From NCBI RefSeq assembly GCF_910596095.1, contig NC_056550.1, positions 4,154,001 to 4,218,000 of the forward strand: 64,000 bases of DNA, given 5' to 3'. The DNA is from Thunnus maccoyii (lineage: Eukaryota; Chordata; Actinopteri; Scombriformes; Scombridae). Positions 47,911 to 60,729 of the stretch are shown one piece after another. The notes beneath the pieces were generated by a model. It was not told the DNA's origin and searched no databases. It saw nothing but the letters and a program-made list of their open reading frames with translations. The position numbers were made by a program, and so were the translations under genes. Numbering within the stretch: the first letter of the stretch is position 1; each line of letters opens with the position of its first letter.

Positions 47911-50900
47911 TTTTCACCCCAGCATTTTGAAATGAAACCCTTCAGTGGTACATATTTAGTGCATATACAGTATACACATGATGTTACGCTGTTGGCTTCA
48001 TATTCTATGTCTAAATGACCAGGTTCCAAGCTGTTTATTCCAAAAGCAAATTGTCAATGTGCCATGTTTTTTAAGGAAGTGAATAAAAACTGCTAAAGCC
48101 AACTTACATGTTACTGTGATTATGTAAAGATACAGTGACTAAAATGGTTTTATTGCATTCATGAGATTTCATAGAAAAAGGACAAAGTGAGGTTTTGGAA
48201 TGTCCAAACGCGGCATATCTCAATACCAAACACTCCAGGTAACAGAGATCCAGATATAGCTGCCAGACAATTATCTGTTGTTTTCAAGCCACTTTTTTTT
48301 TTTACATTAATCACTAAACAATTTATTCTGCATCAAAAGTATTCAGTAGCTGCCACAATAAAAGAGTACAAACAAGCTGCTCAAGGAGCTTTCTGCAGTT
48401 GGCACCATGGACAGTGTTACATGTACGGTGGCCTAAGAGTGCACAACACAACATTTAATAAAAGCAAATTTGTTAAAATTTTAATTTGCTTTGTACTTTC
48501 ACACTTTTATTTGCTTCATTTTAGTCTGTTTCTAGCACTTTATTCCTGTCTAAGTGCTCTTGTGTTATCTTGTTTCCCTCTCAATTATTGCTGTGTTGTT
48601 CACTCATAAGGTACCATGTACATGTCTTTACTGATGACATTCTCAAAGTTATCACTGAAGTGTCACATACTGTAAATACTAGGCAAGAATCTCATACCTA
48701 CTATATCAGTATCTATATATCACTGTGTATCTACATGCTATCTACAAACTGTTTACAATTGAGTTAATAAATACAACAAAGAGGTGAAATTATAAATACT
48801 ACAAAATAAAAAGTGCAAATTAATAATGACAATGTGTGAACAGAATTACTCAATCTTATGAAATACAATGTTGTAATAAAATAGAGCTTCTGTACAAAGT
48901 TTTCTGTGTATGTGTGTTTTAATGTTGAGGGGTTTCAACTATGTAATGTAATGCCACCTCTATTAACTATGCTGAGGGTCCTCAGAACTTGGGTAAAACT
49001 GGCTGTGTTCATGAGTATAAACTGATCTTTTTTCAACTGATGTATCTGACTGATTTCACGTTTAGATATTCTAAGCTTGCGTGTTGCTACATAACCTCAG
49101 AATCTACAGTTTCACACCTGGCGGTAGTTTTGTTTCAGCACATTGTTGTTTGATTGCTTCATGGCTGACTTCTCCAGTACCAATAAAAGAACAAGGATAC
49201 TGGTGGAAGGCAAATGCCATGTGGAATCTATGTTACTTAAATAAAAGCTTTGAGATGCTAATTTATGTTTCACAAACTTTTAAACCATTATGTGGTTGGC
49301 GACAGCCCAAAGTGAAAGCAAATGTTTTTGGCTTATGACCATTTAAAACAATGCAATGACCCCTCATCACTGTCTGCATTTGTCTACCAGCTGTGTCATT
49401 GTTTTATATAAATTTTTTTTTTTTTAAAGTAGTACAATTAACAAATAAGTCACAAGGAAAAAGCAACAACTAGGAGAAATATGTACAGGTTGTAAACCAC
49501 TGGTGTAAGGGATTGTTTGGCTATAGCCTAGCCTGAGTCAGCTAATCATCACTATCATCAATGTCAATACATATGTGATTTGCGGATTAGCTGCAATATG
49601 TAGCTGTAGTAGTTGCTGCCAGTAGTTGAATATAATTAAATTGTTATCATTAATTTTCAGTTCTTATTAACTAGGTCGCTAGCAAGAAATTGTCAGTTGC
49701 TTATTGGCTAGTTAGCTAGCTAACAATGGCAAAAAAGACACTATGAGATAGACCTAGAGAACCAAGTATCATGTGAAAAGCTGACACTACATTTGGGAAC
49801 AACTCTCACACAGACTTGGTTATAATGATACAGATTTTAACAAGTCCTCCACTGTGACCTGGTTGTTAGATGTGATCACAGTACTTGCATACAACCAATT
49901 AGACCCCGCAGATCGTTCCAGATGTGGCTTTTTCTTCCTCTTACTACTATTATTATTAATATTAATGTGCATATTGTTGTGCTTTTGTCTTTTTATCACC
50001 TCTATAAGTTTTTTGTGTTCTTGGAGTGTCTGTGTGTGTCACTACAATAAATAAAAAACAAGAAAGGCAACCAACGCTTGCAACACTGACAGAGAGTGGA
50101 TGAACTGTGAGGTTTGCTTGTCACTCGCCACTCGCTCACACTTAATTTGTCAAGTATAACCTTCTCCAATAAGACCTAATTTTACATTCCTGTGGCTTCT
50201 GCATGATTGTGTTGCAGATAATCTGCTTTATACATAATTTGCTCACATGCACAGTGTTGCATGTGTACATGTATCAAATGTTCAAAAATGTATTGTGTCA
50301 AATGGCTTGCCTTTTTTATTTCATATTATAAAAATTGAATACTTTTGGGGTTTGTGGACTGTCAGACCAACAAATAGACAATTTTGACATCTGTTTGGGT
50401 TCTTATGATGGGTGTTTGTCATTATTTGACACATTTAATAGGTTTAAGATTTGGTCAGTTAAATGGAATAATAATCAGTAGATCAATGTTGATTGAAAAG
50501 AATCTTTAGTTACAGCCCTTGCCTCAGGTTTTGCTAGTAAATGTTACTACCCCCCATAGCTTGCAGATTAAGGGTGCTGATCTGTCTCATGAAATGTAAA
50601 CAATGACAATGTCTGCTGATGATCAACAGTAATGGCACAACTCATTTAGAAACATACAAAAGTATTCACTCCAAAGTCCAGCCACAAACAGGGACACACA
50701 TACACTCATAAACACACACACACACACACTTGATGTGTCCAAGTAAAATCTGAATTTCTGACATTCAGGACTTCATTAGTGTTTTTGTTCTATTCCATCC
50801 TCCCTGTACTTTCTACACTGAAAAATAGAACCCTGTTTAAATAATGGATGAGACAAGAAAATATTCTGTATGTTATCCTGCAACACTGTTACTTTATAGC

Positions 50901-51069
50901 AAGAACAGTTTTGTTCTGATGCTAAGCTACTGCTAAAGGCAGATTTAATCACTGTGGAAACTTATGAAAATTGAAATAAGAATATCCATTATTTACACAG
51001 TGGTATATTTTCAATGCGTCTTTCTTGTTCCTTACGTTCCCTCCCTCCTCTGCTCTCGACAGCCTCTTT
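47911..51069 (+). other. Gene-free stretch 3' of mpp2
   Basis: The longest frame (48187-48609, starting with GTG) has no domain similarity and an implausible composition. Short CA runs lie near 50712-50728. The mpp2 3' UTR must occupy the right end; on the minus strand a possible AATAAA (complement TTTATT) lies at 50315-50320. Confidence 0.4.
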
Positions 51070-54000
51070 CTAGAAAACCCAGGTGACAGGGACCCACTGG
51101 GGGTTTTTAGAAACTGTTTCCAGGGCGGCTTTGACAGTGCGGTAGGTCTCATCCAGGTTGTCGTTGATGATGCTGAGGTCAAAATACTGACCGTAGGCCG
51201 CCTGGATTTTAGCACTCTCGTTGCATGTCCTCTGTAGCTCTTCATCCTGAAACAGAGAACACATGACTTGGCTTTACCCACTGTTGAGGATGTGAGAGTG
51301 AGAAAAGACAGAAATCACACTATTTCTAGTTGCTTGCTACTTCCACAATTGGCACAGCTGAAATTGTTACTTTTCTACACGTGTGTACAGTAAATGTTTC
51401 TTACCGTAAGTGTCTTATTAACCACCTCTGCCTCTACAGCTGAGTGATTCATCGCCTTGAGGACCTCGAAGTCTGGAGATTGAAGGAACACCACATACGG
51501 CAAGAACTCGGAGGTCCTCAGCACTTTGAGAGACTAGAATGGACACACATATGCAATATGAATACACACACACGACATTGAATGAGTAACTTTGTACTCT
51601 GCTACAGTGTCTGTTGTTAAGATGCCCTTGAGGACGGCACATGACACCAAATAAATACAACCATACTTAAAATGTTTCTGTGCTGTTTGTGAAGAATCAA
51701 AAATATAATACATCCCTAAAAAACACCACATGCTACAGGCTCAAAAATTGCCATAGAGTTGAAGAAATACCTCTGTGACACTGTGTCTACAACAATTCAA
51801 AAGAATAATTTTCTCAAAGGTAGTATTTTATAGCGGGATAGTTGTATTACATTACAGTGCACAAGGGTTTCTATTTTTCTGGTCAGTCAGTGTATGTGAA
51901 GCTTGAAGTGCCATGGAAAATAATGACTGAAGGAGAAGTTCATTTTGGTTCCTTAAAACTGCACTAATCAATATTTCTATATTATCAGTGGCTTAAATTA
52001 TTATGTGTAATGTAAAAGGTCACTCATAGTGATCAACCCACAGAGAACTATCACCCGCCTCAGCGATTTTCCTCAGCTCTATGGAGTGTTTTAGCATTTT
52101 TTTACTTATTGCTTTGGCTTTATGCCCCAAAACTTTACTGTCTTGATTCAGTCTCACTGCTCTCATCAACTCTGTTTCTTGCAGCAGCTGCATTCACAGA
52201 AAAAGCTCTAATAAATTGCTATGCTCAGCACCAAACAGCAGACACACAAAGTAAGGGACCAGCTGGTGAACATAGTGGAGCATTTAGCAGCTAAAGAGAT
52301 ATTTTTCTCAGAAGTTGGTGAAGACCAAAACCGAGCTAAAAGGACAGTGAATGTCGGTCTTGCATGTGTAAGGTGGACAGAAACATGACATGACTTGACA
52401 AATCAGTGCTAATGTTGTGTCATGTCTGTTGGATGTGTTTGTTATAATGTTTACCATAACACCTTCATAAGGAGATGTTGCATTTATTCTACTGCACTGT
52501 ATATTTTCTATTTTTATGTCTGTAAAGCACTTTGAAAACCATAATTTTGAAAAGTGCTATATAAATGAAGGATATTATACAGCATTATTATGTTGTGTAT
52601 AGAGTGTGTTCTGCTGCCCCCATATGGCTAAAAATCAACCAGTGTAGGATTTGAAAAATTTCCAATTTTGGTGCTCCCCAGTGGTAGTATTAAATACACT
52701 GTGGCAGAAACCAAAACTCATCAACAAAATAGTTGTTTAGATTTGTCTGGCAGTTGTTCTGTGGCCCAAATACATCACATCCACATTCTATACAATGAAG
52801 TGGTAAAATGTTAATATAACTAATAGAAATTGTGGCCAGATCTAGAAAAATTTGAAGTTGAAAAAACACAATTGGTGCCACATTCTATTTTGTCTTTTGG
52901 TGATTCCATAATGTAACTGTATGTGTTTGTATGTTTTGAACCTGAGGGTTGGCATCCAGTATGCAGACACGTCCTGCCTCCACCACCTCATGTATGGAGT
53001 CAATCTTGATTCCATACAGGCTGCCGTCGTACTCTCCATGTTCAAGATAGCGCCCGTTCTTTATGTCAGTCTCCATCTTGCTGCGGCTGGTGAAGGCGTA
53101 CATCCGACTCTCGTGCTCCCCCTTTTTGGGCTTTCTGGAGGTGTCTGGAGGACAGACACAAAAACCCGGTCGTGTAAGCTTTTTGTTAAAGTCTTTGTCA
53201 GCATCACACATTTTACCTTCTTAACTGAAGCTGTAAGTTCTTTACACAGAGAGAAATTTTCAAGACTCCATGTTTTTATGGCTGCATCATTACATCAAAT
53301 AGAAATATTTTGGATGTCTTGCATAATGTATACAGATTTTCCTAAAACATATTTGGTATCTTTGGAAACTTTTGGATCTCCATGAGAATTCAAAATAAAG
53401 TTCAGTGGGTTTATAAAAATATTTGTACTGAATAATCCAAACCCCGATCTAGCCTGTATTACCACTTCAGGATTGTTCCATAATATACCTCCTGCTTATT
53501 GAGCAACACTGCACCAAAGCTAAAGCAAACGTCTGAAACAAAGGATTTATAGTAGCTGTATCTGGATAATTTGATAGTTCATCAAAACAAAACTTAACAT
53601 AGTTTTCAAAAAGTTCTGTCTGACAGGACTTTCCTGGGAAATTCCCTCTGGTACAAAGTCATGATACATTTTACATGTCCTAGTTATTACTAACAGTAAT
53701 GGATGAATGAACAGAAAACATTTACAGTGTAAACACTATAAAAAGAAAAAAAACAACAGGTAATTTAAGTGCCTTTCAAACCATGACTCTAGCAATGGAC
53801 TACTTTAATATATTTAGATTTCATACATGGAATGGTGGTGCCAAAGAGTTGTGGATCCCTCAGAAGAAGATTGTTCTTCAGTCTCCGTCTCCCCACACCC
53901 TGGGCACCAATCAAAATCAGAGTTTTTCTCTTGAAAGGTGGGACCTTGGCCACCTCCTCGTAGAGCAATATCTCATGTCTGTCAAACTCTGAGAGAGGAA

Positions 54001-57000
54001 TAAAGGGAGGAGGGATTACAGAAAGAGAAAAGCAAAGAGGGAAGAACACAGGTGAAACTACAGATGTAAACAGGGAAGACTTAGAAAGCAAATAAAGAGG
54101 AAAGCAATATAATTTAAGGCCTACAAGCACATACTTAAACCACAGGGCTATATAAGTTAATTAATATAGTAATTAAGTTTTGTTACCTGCATTTTTAGTG
54201 GTCACATACATCATCTTTTTCTTCTTCTTCCCTCCAATACCAGTACACAGATTTCCTATCACACAAACAGAAATTCTTAAAAAGGCTAGTATTATTATTA
54301 GCAAGATGAATTTGAAAAACATGACTGTGACATCTCTGGGCTTTCCTGTCATCTTGATATTCTTCAGACAACATGTGGTTTTGGAGCCTGTTTTCTCAAT
54401 ATTCAAACTATACTCAGTGCAGAACTGAGACATTTGGAGTTTTGGTTAAATTTAGAAATGAAAGCCTTGGGTTTATGAAAACTCCTCTGAGCTAAAACTC
54501 CCAACTGACTGGTGTCCTATGTGCTTCGATTTATATATTTTCCTGGGCATTTCTTTGCAGACCTGGTACTTCACCACCAGATGGCAGCATAACACAGCAG
54601 AAGACTAAAGATGTGAGCAGCAGCACACAATTTAGGGAAGAATCAATAGAACATAGTTACTAAAACCATAGGCTACATCTTTGACTCAAGACAACTATAT
54701 TTGTCAACTTAAAGCGCCTTTACTTAAAATTTACTTCATTATTAAATATTCTTTTATTCATTATCAAAGTCTTTAATTCATTTTCACTGTGCTATTTCAG
54801 TCACCTGCAGGTGCCAGTTCCACATCTCTCTTGACAAACGCTTTCCTCTTCTCCTCCAGCATTTGACTGGGTATCAGCCCCGCACTTCCACCCTCCACAT
54901 GACGTGCCTGAATAGCGCACACACACACAGAGAATGTATAGACGGGTGACAAATTAAAGGTAAACCAACATAAAGTGTCTTAGTAAGGTGTTGGACCACC
55001 AGGTGCTGCCAGATTAGCTTCAGTGCACCTTGGCATTGATTGTACAAGACTCTGAACTCTACTGGAGGGATGACCACCGTTCTTCCAAAAGATATTCCCT
55101 AATTTGGTGTTTTGGTGATAGTGGTGGAGAGCGCTGGCTAACAAAATACAAAATCTCCCATTGGTGTTCAACTGGGTTGAGATCTGGTGACTGCAAAGAC
55201 CATAGCATATGATCCACATAATTTTCATACTATATGAAGGATAAATCATCTGACAAAATCAATTTTTTCCACATCTCTGTAGACCAGTGCCTATGGTTTT
55301 TGCACCTCTGAACTCTCAAATGTGCATTCATCTTTGTAATGAGGGGTTTATGTACTGCAACCCTACTATAATACCCCTCTCTATGTAACTGTCGACGCGA
55401 TGTAATTGCTGACACAGTCTGATCACGTCCTGCATTGACAATCTCAGTCACCTCAGGAAGAGCTGCTCTTCTGTTTTTCCTTATATGTCACACTAATGGA
55501 CGAGCGTCATAAAATGTGCGCTGTCGACCACAATTTCCAACCCTATTTACTGATGTCTTTCCAATAGATCTAAATGTATGGAATGAAATTAGGGTCATAT
55601 GTAACGTAGTTGTGTATCACCATATCTGAGTGTGTGAAAACATTTCGATGAAATGAATTCAAATGTTTGAATATGTAAAAAATATCTGAACTATTAGATT
55701 TAATTTTTGAATCTGTAAGAAGATCTGTAGCTGTGCATGACATTTTGTGAACAAATGAAAAAGATTTCCACAAATAATATCTCATGTGTGAGTGCATTAA
55801 GAAGATTTGCACAAAGGTTTGTTTGCAGTTAGAAAAAAAAGTTTGCAGTTGCACATTTATCTGTTTGTAGGTGAAAAAAGTGAGCACAAAACTCAATTGT
55901 ATGTGTGAATCCCAAGTTTACAGCTACGAATTGAATCAATAAGTACAAATCAAACCTACGAGTACAAATACTTTTGTCCCACATTTGACACTTCCTCCTG
56001 AACAGCCAATGGGAAGCGCTGAAACAATTGGGACGTGTCTGCTGAAGGTCCTGAAAACATGCCCCAACTGAACAGCCTCTTAGCCTATGAATTTAATAAT
56101 GTAATACTCATGCCAAACTCCCATATAAAAATACACAATTCAAAATAGGCCTTGTTTGTAGGTGTAAGACAAGCAACATGGATGATATTTTAAAAAATAA
56201 AGTAACGTTAGGAGCCACTGTTTAATTTGGCACCTATTTTGTGGGTAAATGTGGACTTATTTCCATAAAAATGTAAGTTAAATGACTAGGTAACAAGTGA
56301 TCCATCACCAATCATTATATTAAATTGTTGTTTTTTTAAAAAATTTGATCAAAACATTTTTACACATTCACACATTTGGATGTATTCATACAGAAAGTTT
56401 TCACACATTCAGATATGGTGATACACAGCTATAATAAATATGACTCTAATTTTATTCCATATACATGCAGATGTCACTTAAGTCACTGTTCCTATTGAAA
56501 CACTAGCCAGCTGAGCAGTCTTTGTGACTGAAGCTCCTGCTATCATCTTTTCCTCTTGCCATCTTGATACAAAATCAGAATCAAATGGGCCTGCTCAGCA
56601 TTTGTATACATGCCGCAGAGCATGATCGGATGTTAATTGCTTAATTTTACAATGCAGTGCACCTGTGTAGAAGCATTTGCATTCGTTATACTTCTCCACT
56701 CATTTATTCAAGTTTTTGCTTTGATTTGTCACCCATCCATATTCACCCGTCTCCCGTTATATTCACAACAAGCATTTGAATTTGAATCTGAAGGAAATCA
56801 GAATTTGAACATCCTTCTATCTGCTGTAGAATCCACAAATTAACATAAAGAATTGAAAATTGATGCACACACATATTTATATACACAGACACACGGTGCT
56901 TCTGTACTCCACCTGCCACCAGTTGACGTCATCCTGGTTGACTATCTGCAGGATGTCCCCTGTCTCAAACCTTAACCCCGCTTCCTTACAGGGGATCAAG

Positions 57001-58954
57001 TTGTCATTGGCCGGATCGTAGTCATAGTGACACTTAAAGAACACCTGGAAAAAAAGTGCAAGTGAAGATTCACAATTTATGCCTGTAATTATCATGTATG
57101 TCTGCTGTCTGTCTGTGGTGTTTATATCTGTCACCTGTCTGGGTGGTATTGCTTCATGGTAGCTGGGCAATATCTTCAATACCACACTTCCACTGGTGGC
57201 TTGCAGCTCCTCCTGCAACACCCTGGGGTCCTGGCCCACCTCTCGTCCATTCACCTGTCAGCACAGTGGATGAAAGTTTATGAATTGACACGCAAATTAG
57301 TATATTTGTGGCACCAGATTCAATGGAAGATGACAATTTACCCAGGAAAAAAAGAGGGCCAAGGACAGAGCATTGAGGTACTCCACAGTTAAGATTGGAC
57401 AAGGATAAGTGATTACATATTCACTTTTTCTTTGGACAGAGCAAGGCTAGCTATCTCCCCCTGCTTCCAGTATTTATGCTAAGCTAAGCTGTAGTTTAAT
57501 ATTTAGCATAATACATGAGAGTGGTATCAGTCTTCTTATCTAACTGTCAACAACAAAGTGAATAAGCATATTTCCACCCAAAATTGAACTATTCCCTTAA
57601 AAACCACTGTCTCAGTTATAGAAATATAGTGTTTGTTGAGAGATCAAAACTTCCTGGTGAGTAAAGGTCACACAAGGTGCCCTGTGGAGTTTTGTAAACA
57701 AAGTAAAGTTCAGTACCTGTCTTCTTCTTCACTGCCTTTGTTGGTGTTGTGCTACGTTTGTTGGTGCATTATTGCAACCAACTGTTGATTAGCAGAATAG
57801 TTTGACAGGATGTGAATCTGGCTGAATACTCGTGTGTATGTGTCCTCATGTGTGTGTGAATGATACTAACACAACGAAAAAATGCTAGTGGTCAAAAACA
57901 CCACATGGTACCTTTAATGGTCTACCTTACCTCTTTGATGATATCTCCGACATGCAGCAGTCCTTGCTGATCTATCATCCCTCCATGGAGGATGCGGGCT
58001 ATCACCAGCTCACCACCCTCCACCTTGAATGTCACACCCTGAAACACAATTCATGTAGGCTATTGTTCCAATCATCATGATGATAAAATCAACATCTACA
58101 GTAATAAGTAAAGACAAACTGCACATGTCCTAGAATTGGAGTTCAGTAATTTGATTAAAATATAACTACTGCATTTTTGATGCACAGATTAAATGCACTA
58201 GGAAAGTTTGGAGCAGAAACTGCAAACCTACATAGAATGAATCAGCTGTGTCATATATGTTAATGCTATAATGTTACCTACCAGATGCTCCCCTGCCACT
58301 TTGCGTATGCCCACCATGCGGATCGCATCAGGTGGCGGGTGCAACGTGTGTGTGTGGCCATCCTCCAGATCATTATCCACAAAGTCACATGGGCTAGGGG
58401 GTGGGCTTTCACACACTTGGGACGCCACTGAATCATGAGTCTCCAGTAGAGACTGACAAACCAAAAGAAAAAAAAATACAATGTTAGACACAAAACATAA
58501 AAAATGTATTACTATTAAGGCTTTTTTGCTGTTTTTATTTTAAGACATTTTGACAGTGGACCATATTTTAAATGTAATGTAATAATACAATATGTTGTAC
58601 TGTGTGTATGTGTTCCACACCTGGAAGTGAGGCTGTACGAGTATGCGGGAGAGCTCAGCTGCAGTGTCGGAGCGTTGTGTGAAGGGGTCGAGGTCTCTGA
58701 GGATCTCCTGCAAGAGCTCAACGTTGTTCTCCCTCACCGCCGACAGACGTGGCTCCTTCAGGCTTTCCTCTTGCTCCTAACACACAAACACACACACACA
58801 CACATACAGTTATATACATAAAACATGGATAAACACAGACACAACACCATGATAGAAATGCATCTTTAAGTACAGTACAGACAGATAAAGACACATAAGT
58901 GTCTTTACTAGTGAATATGCTTGCACATACACACAGTTCTGTGAGTGTGTGTGC

Positions 58955-58998
<44 letters not shown>

Positions 58999-59110
58999 CA
59001 CACCAGAGGGCTCTCCATGATGCCTTTGAGGTAGATGAGGTCCAGGTCATTGGCCGTGGTGGAGCTATTGGTGCTGTCGCTCATTGCGTCCAACATCTGG
59101 GGCACTATAA

Positions 59111-59152
<42 letters not shown>

Positions 59153-60711
59153 CATACAGAAGAGGGAAGGGACAAGGGAAATCAGACACTGATAAATGAG
59201 ACAGAGCTCTCATGGCTGTTTTAAAAGTCTGATATGTAATATCAATCGTTTTGGCTTTATTTGTACTAACAAAAAAACCCCAAAACCCCCACTAGTGCCC
59301 TTTTCCCTTCAAATTTGAAATGAAAGCCCATATGTGTAAATTTTTTGTGATCATAGAATTTTCCAAATTATTCTGCTGGAATAGGTTTTCGTTTGTAAAA
59401 GTGCTACTAATAATAAAATAATCAAAGTCCAAAATGGTGCCGTGTATGTGTTGGTTAAAGGTCTTCATTGTCAGTGTCCAATTCAGAACTGGAAGATATC
59501 AGCCAGCATGAATTTCTGCCACTGTGCCTTTTTTTTAATGCTACCACTGGGAGTGCCTGGGAGGTGCCAAATCATACACACAGGGACTTGAACTAAATTA
59601 ACCTTTTTGTAAAAAGAAGTAGATAGTTAAGGCCAGGGCTTTAATAGTAACTAGTAACATAAAGCTAATTATAGCCTACTAACTAACAGCTATGTCCTTG
59701 TAGCCAGATACTAGGCAAACAAACAAATACATATTTTTTAAAAATATAAATAAAAGTTGATTTGATTTGGCACATTAAGATTAGTTTACTAATGTGGAGT
59801 ACTACAAAGCCTGCTGAATTAATTGTATCACGTTTATCGAGGATATTGCTAAAGTCTGAGAAAACAACCTTGATGATGTCATAGTGACGTCATCTCTGCT
59901 TGGCCTTTTGGGCTAATTTTCCACAGAGCAATACTTAAAGGGCAACATGAAATTAAATAATTTAACCAACAGACCAATTTAGTGTTTTAGTTTGCAATTC
60001 TTACACAAATCACAGACTTTTTTTCTTTTTTTTACTCTTCTTTATATTTAACTTACCTTAAATGTAAAATGTGAAATTTATTTCATGTCCTCACCTTTTC
60101 AATGTTGTTTATTAAAATATTGATGTTCATAAAGTTCTTTAAAAAAAATCAACAGAGAGCCTGGCAAGAAGTGTAGATTTTGAAACACATGGGGATTTAC
60201 CCAGCATGGAGGCTGTGATGAAAGATGCTATTGATCTGCATTGTGGGATCCAGTGTTTTTGAAGCTTGCGCAATATATACTAAAAGTCATGATATCTGGG
60301 TCCTTGCTGCTTCAATTTTGACCATTCTTTCTTTTAATCTGTCTCTTGCGAGTCCCTCAACTTTATGGAAATGCAATACTATGCAGTGCTCATTTGAGTT
60401 TACTTTGAACCTCTTTTCCCTCAGTCGTCTACAAAGAGCAGCCTTGGCAGCTACTATTACCTGAGTAGAGTTCAACAGGATTGATCCAGCTTTTTCTGAA
60501 GTCATATTTAAAAGAAATAGTAGTTCTTCTACTAAAGTCAAATATTTTTGTACTCTTATCCATGTTTTTACTCATTGAAGAGGCTTTAAACTGGATATTC
60601 AGGCATACCTGTATACAGAAAACATACTGAATAGACATATGGTGATAGGAGCTAATGAGGAGGAATGTGTGTGGTCTCACCAGGCTCTGTCCTGGTGGAG
60701 GCCACAGGCAT
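51070..60711 (-). CDS. mpp2: Membrane palmitoylated protein 2 (MAGUK p55 family)
   Basis: Thirteen coding exons, in transcript order: 60681-60711, 59004-59104, 58621-58776, 58282-58452, 57931-58038, 57135-57254, 56913-57044, 54805-54907, 54187-54255, 53827-53988, 52942-53144, 51405-51533 and 51070-51246. All phases match and total 1,662 nt (553 aa), like mammalian MPP2. The first coding exon is only 31 nt ([10 protein letters not shown]). Order: L27 region (about 45-96), linker [10 protein letters not shown] and PPPSP, PDZ ([20 protein letters not shown] at 154-173), SH3 ([11 protein letters not shown]), HOOK with a [14 protein letters not shown] basic patch, then guanylate-kinase-like domain with GAQGVGR at 358-364, ending [10 protein letters not shown]. 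It scaffolds membrane proteins at synapses and cell junctions. Compared with my recollection of the mammalian protein, about six residues after MESP are missing where exons 2 and 3 join. The a or b paralogue cannot be decided. Confidence 0.95.
52526..52575 (+). mobile_element. Tail of a LINE/SINE-type element in mpp2 intron
   Basis: GTAAAGCACTTTGAAAACC and then GAAAAGTGCTATATAAATGAA is the typical 3' end of fish retroelements. The body upstream is not recognisable. Confidence 0.45.
54939..56739 (-). mobile_element. Internally deleted Tc1-like transposon in mpp2 intron 7, with nested element
   Basis: The left end (TAGACGGGTGACAAATTAAA) and the complement of the right end (TGGATGGGTGACAAATCAAA) form inverted repeats flanked by TA. 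Minus-strand pieces of transposase remain: [11 protein letters not shown] (start of the catalytic core) and the C-terminal [19 protein letters not shown]. The middle of the enzyme, including the SPDLNP block, is deleted. An 881-bp element is inserted at 55579-56459; without it only about 920 bp of this transposon remain. Confidence 0.85.
55579..56459 (+). mobile_element. Nested inverted-repeat element with TA target duplication
   Basis: The left terminus TGGAATGAAATTAGGGTCAT continues through TGTGTATCACCATATCTGA. It is complementary over about 60 bases to the right terminus ending AATTTTATTCCA. TA flanks both ends (55577-55578 and 56460-56461). No transposase is present. It is a MITE that jumped into the older Tc1-like copy. 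Confidence 0.85.
57335..57405 (-). pseudogene. LINE reverse transcriptase motif fragment
   Basis: On the minus strand, [17 protein letters not shown] matches the conserved G-V-P-Q-G-S-V-L-G-P-L block of L2/Rex1-type reverse transcriptases, with the central Gly changed to Cys. It lies in an mpp2 intron, about 80 bases from the exon ending at 57254. Flanks are not recognisable as LINE. Confidence 0.6.
58781..58804 (+). repeat. CA array next to mpp2 exon 3 acceptor
   Basis: The array reads (GU)n in the mpp2 transcript and lies only four bases upstream of the exon 3 acceptor (exon right edge 58776), replacing most of a normal pyrimidine tract. Confidence 0.85.
58943..58996 (+). repeat. GT array next to mpp2 exon 2 donor
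   Basis: The array reads (CA)n in the transcript and starts seven bases inside the intron after exon 2, whose donor is GTGTGG at 59003-58998. Confidence 0.9.
59111..59150 (+). repeat. CA array next to mpp2 exon 2 acceptor
   Basis: The array reads (GU)n in the transcript and ends at the exon 2 acceptor (TTATAG, exon right edge 59104). Confidence 0.9.
59870..60370 (+). repeat. Dispersed repeat with palindromic core, copy 2 (mpp2 intron 1)
   Basis: TTGATGATGTCATAGTGACG matches the core at 47620. It is followed by an extra middle segment, then TTTGAAACACATGGGGATTT, GCATTGTGGGATCC and TGCTTCAATTTTGACCATTC as in the copy at 47575-47910. Copy 1 lacks the extra segment. Confidence 0.75.
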
Positions 60712-60729
60712 GGTAGAGCTTCAGTCAAT

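Noticed and set aside
48187..48609. 140-codon + strand frame
   Set aside because: Begins at GTG, has no domain similarity, shows low-complexity hydrophobic content near the end, and has no splice-site support.
52921..53385. 154-codon + strand frame
   Set aside because: Antisense of mpp2 exon 11 plus adjacent intron.
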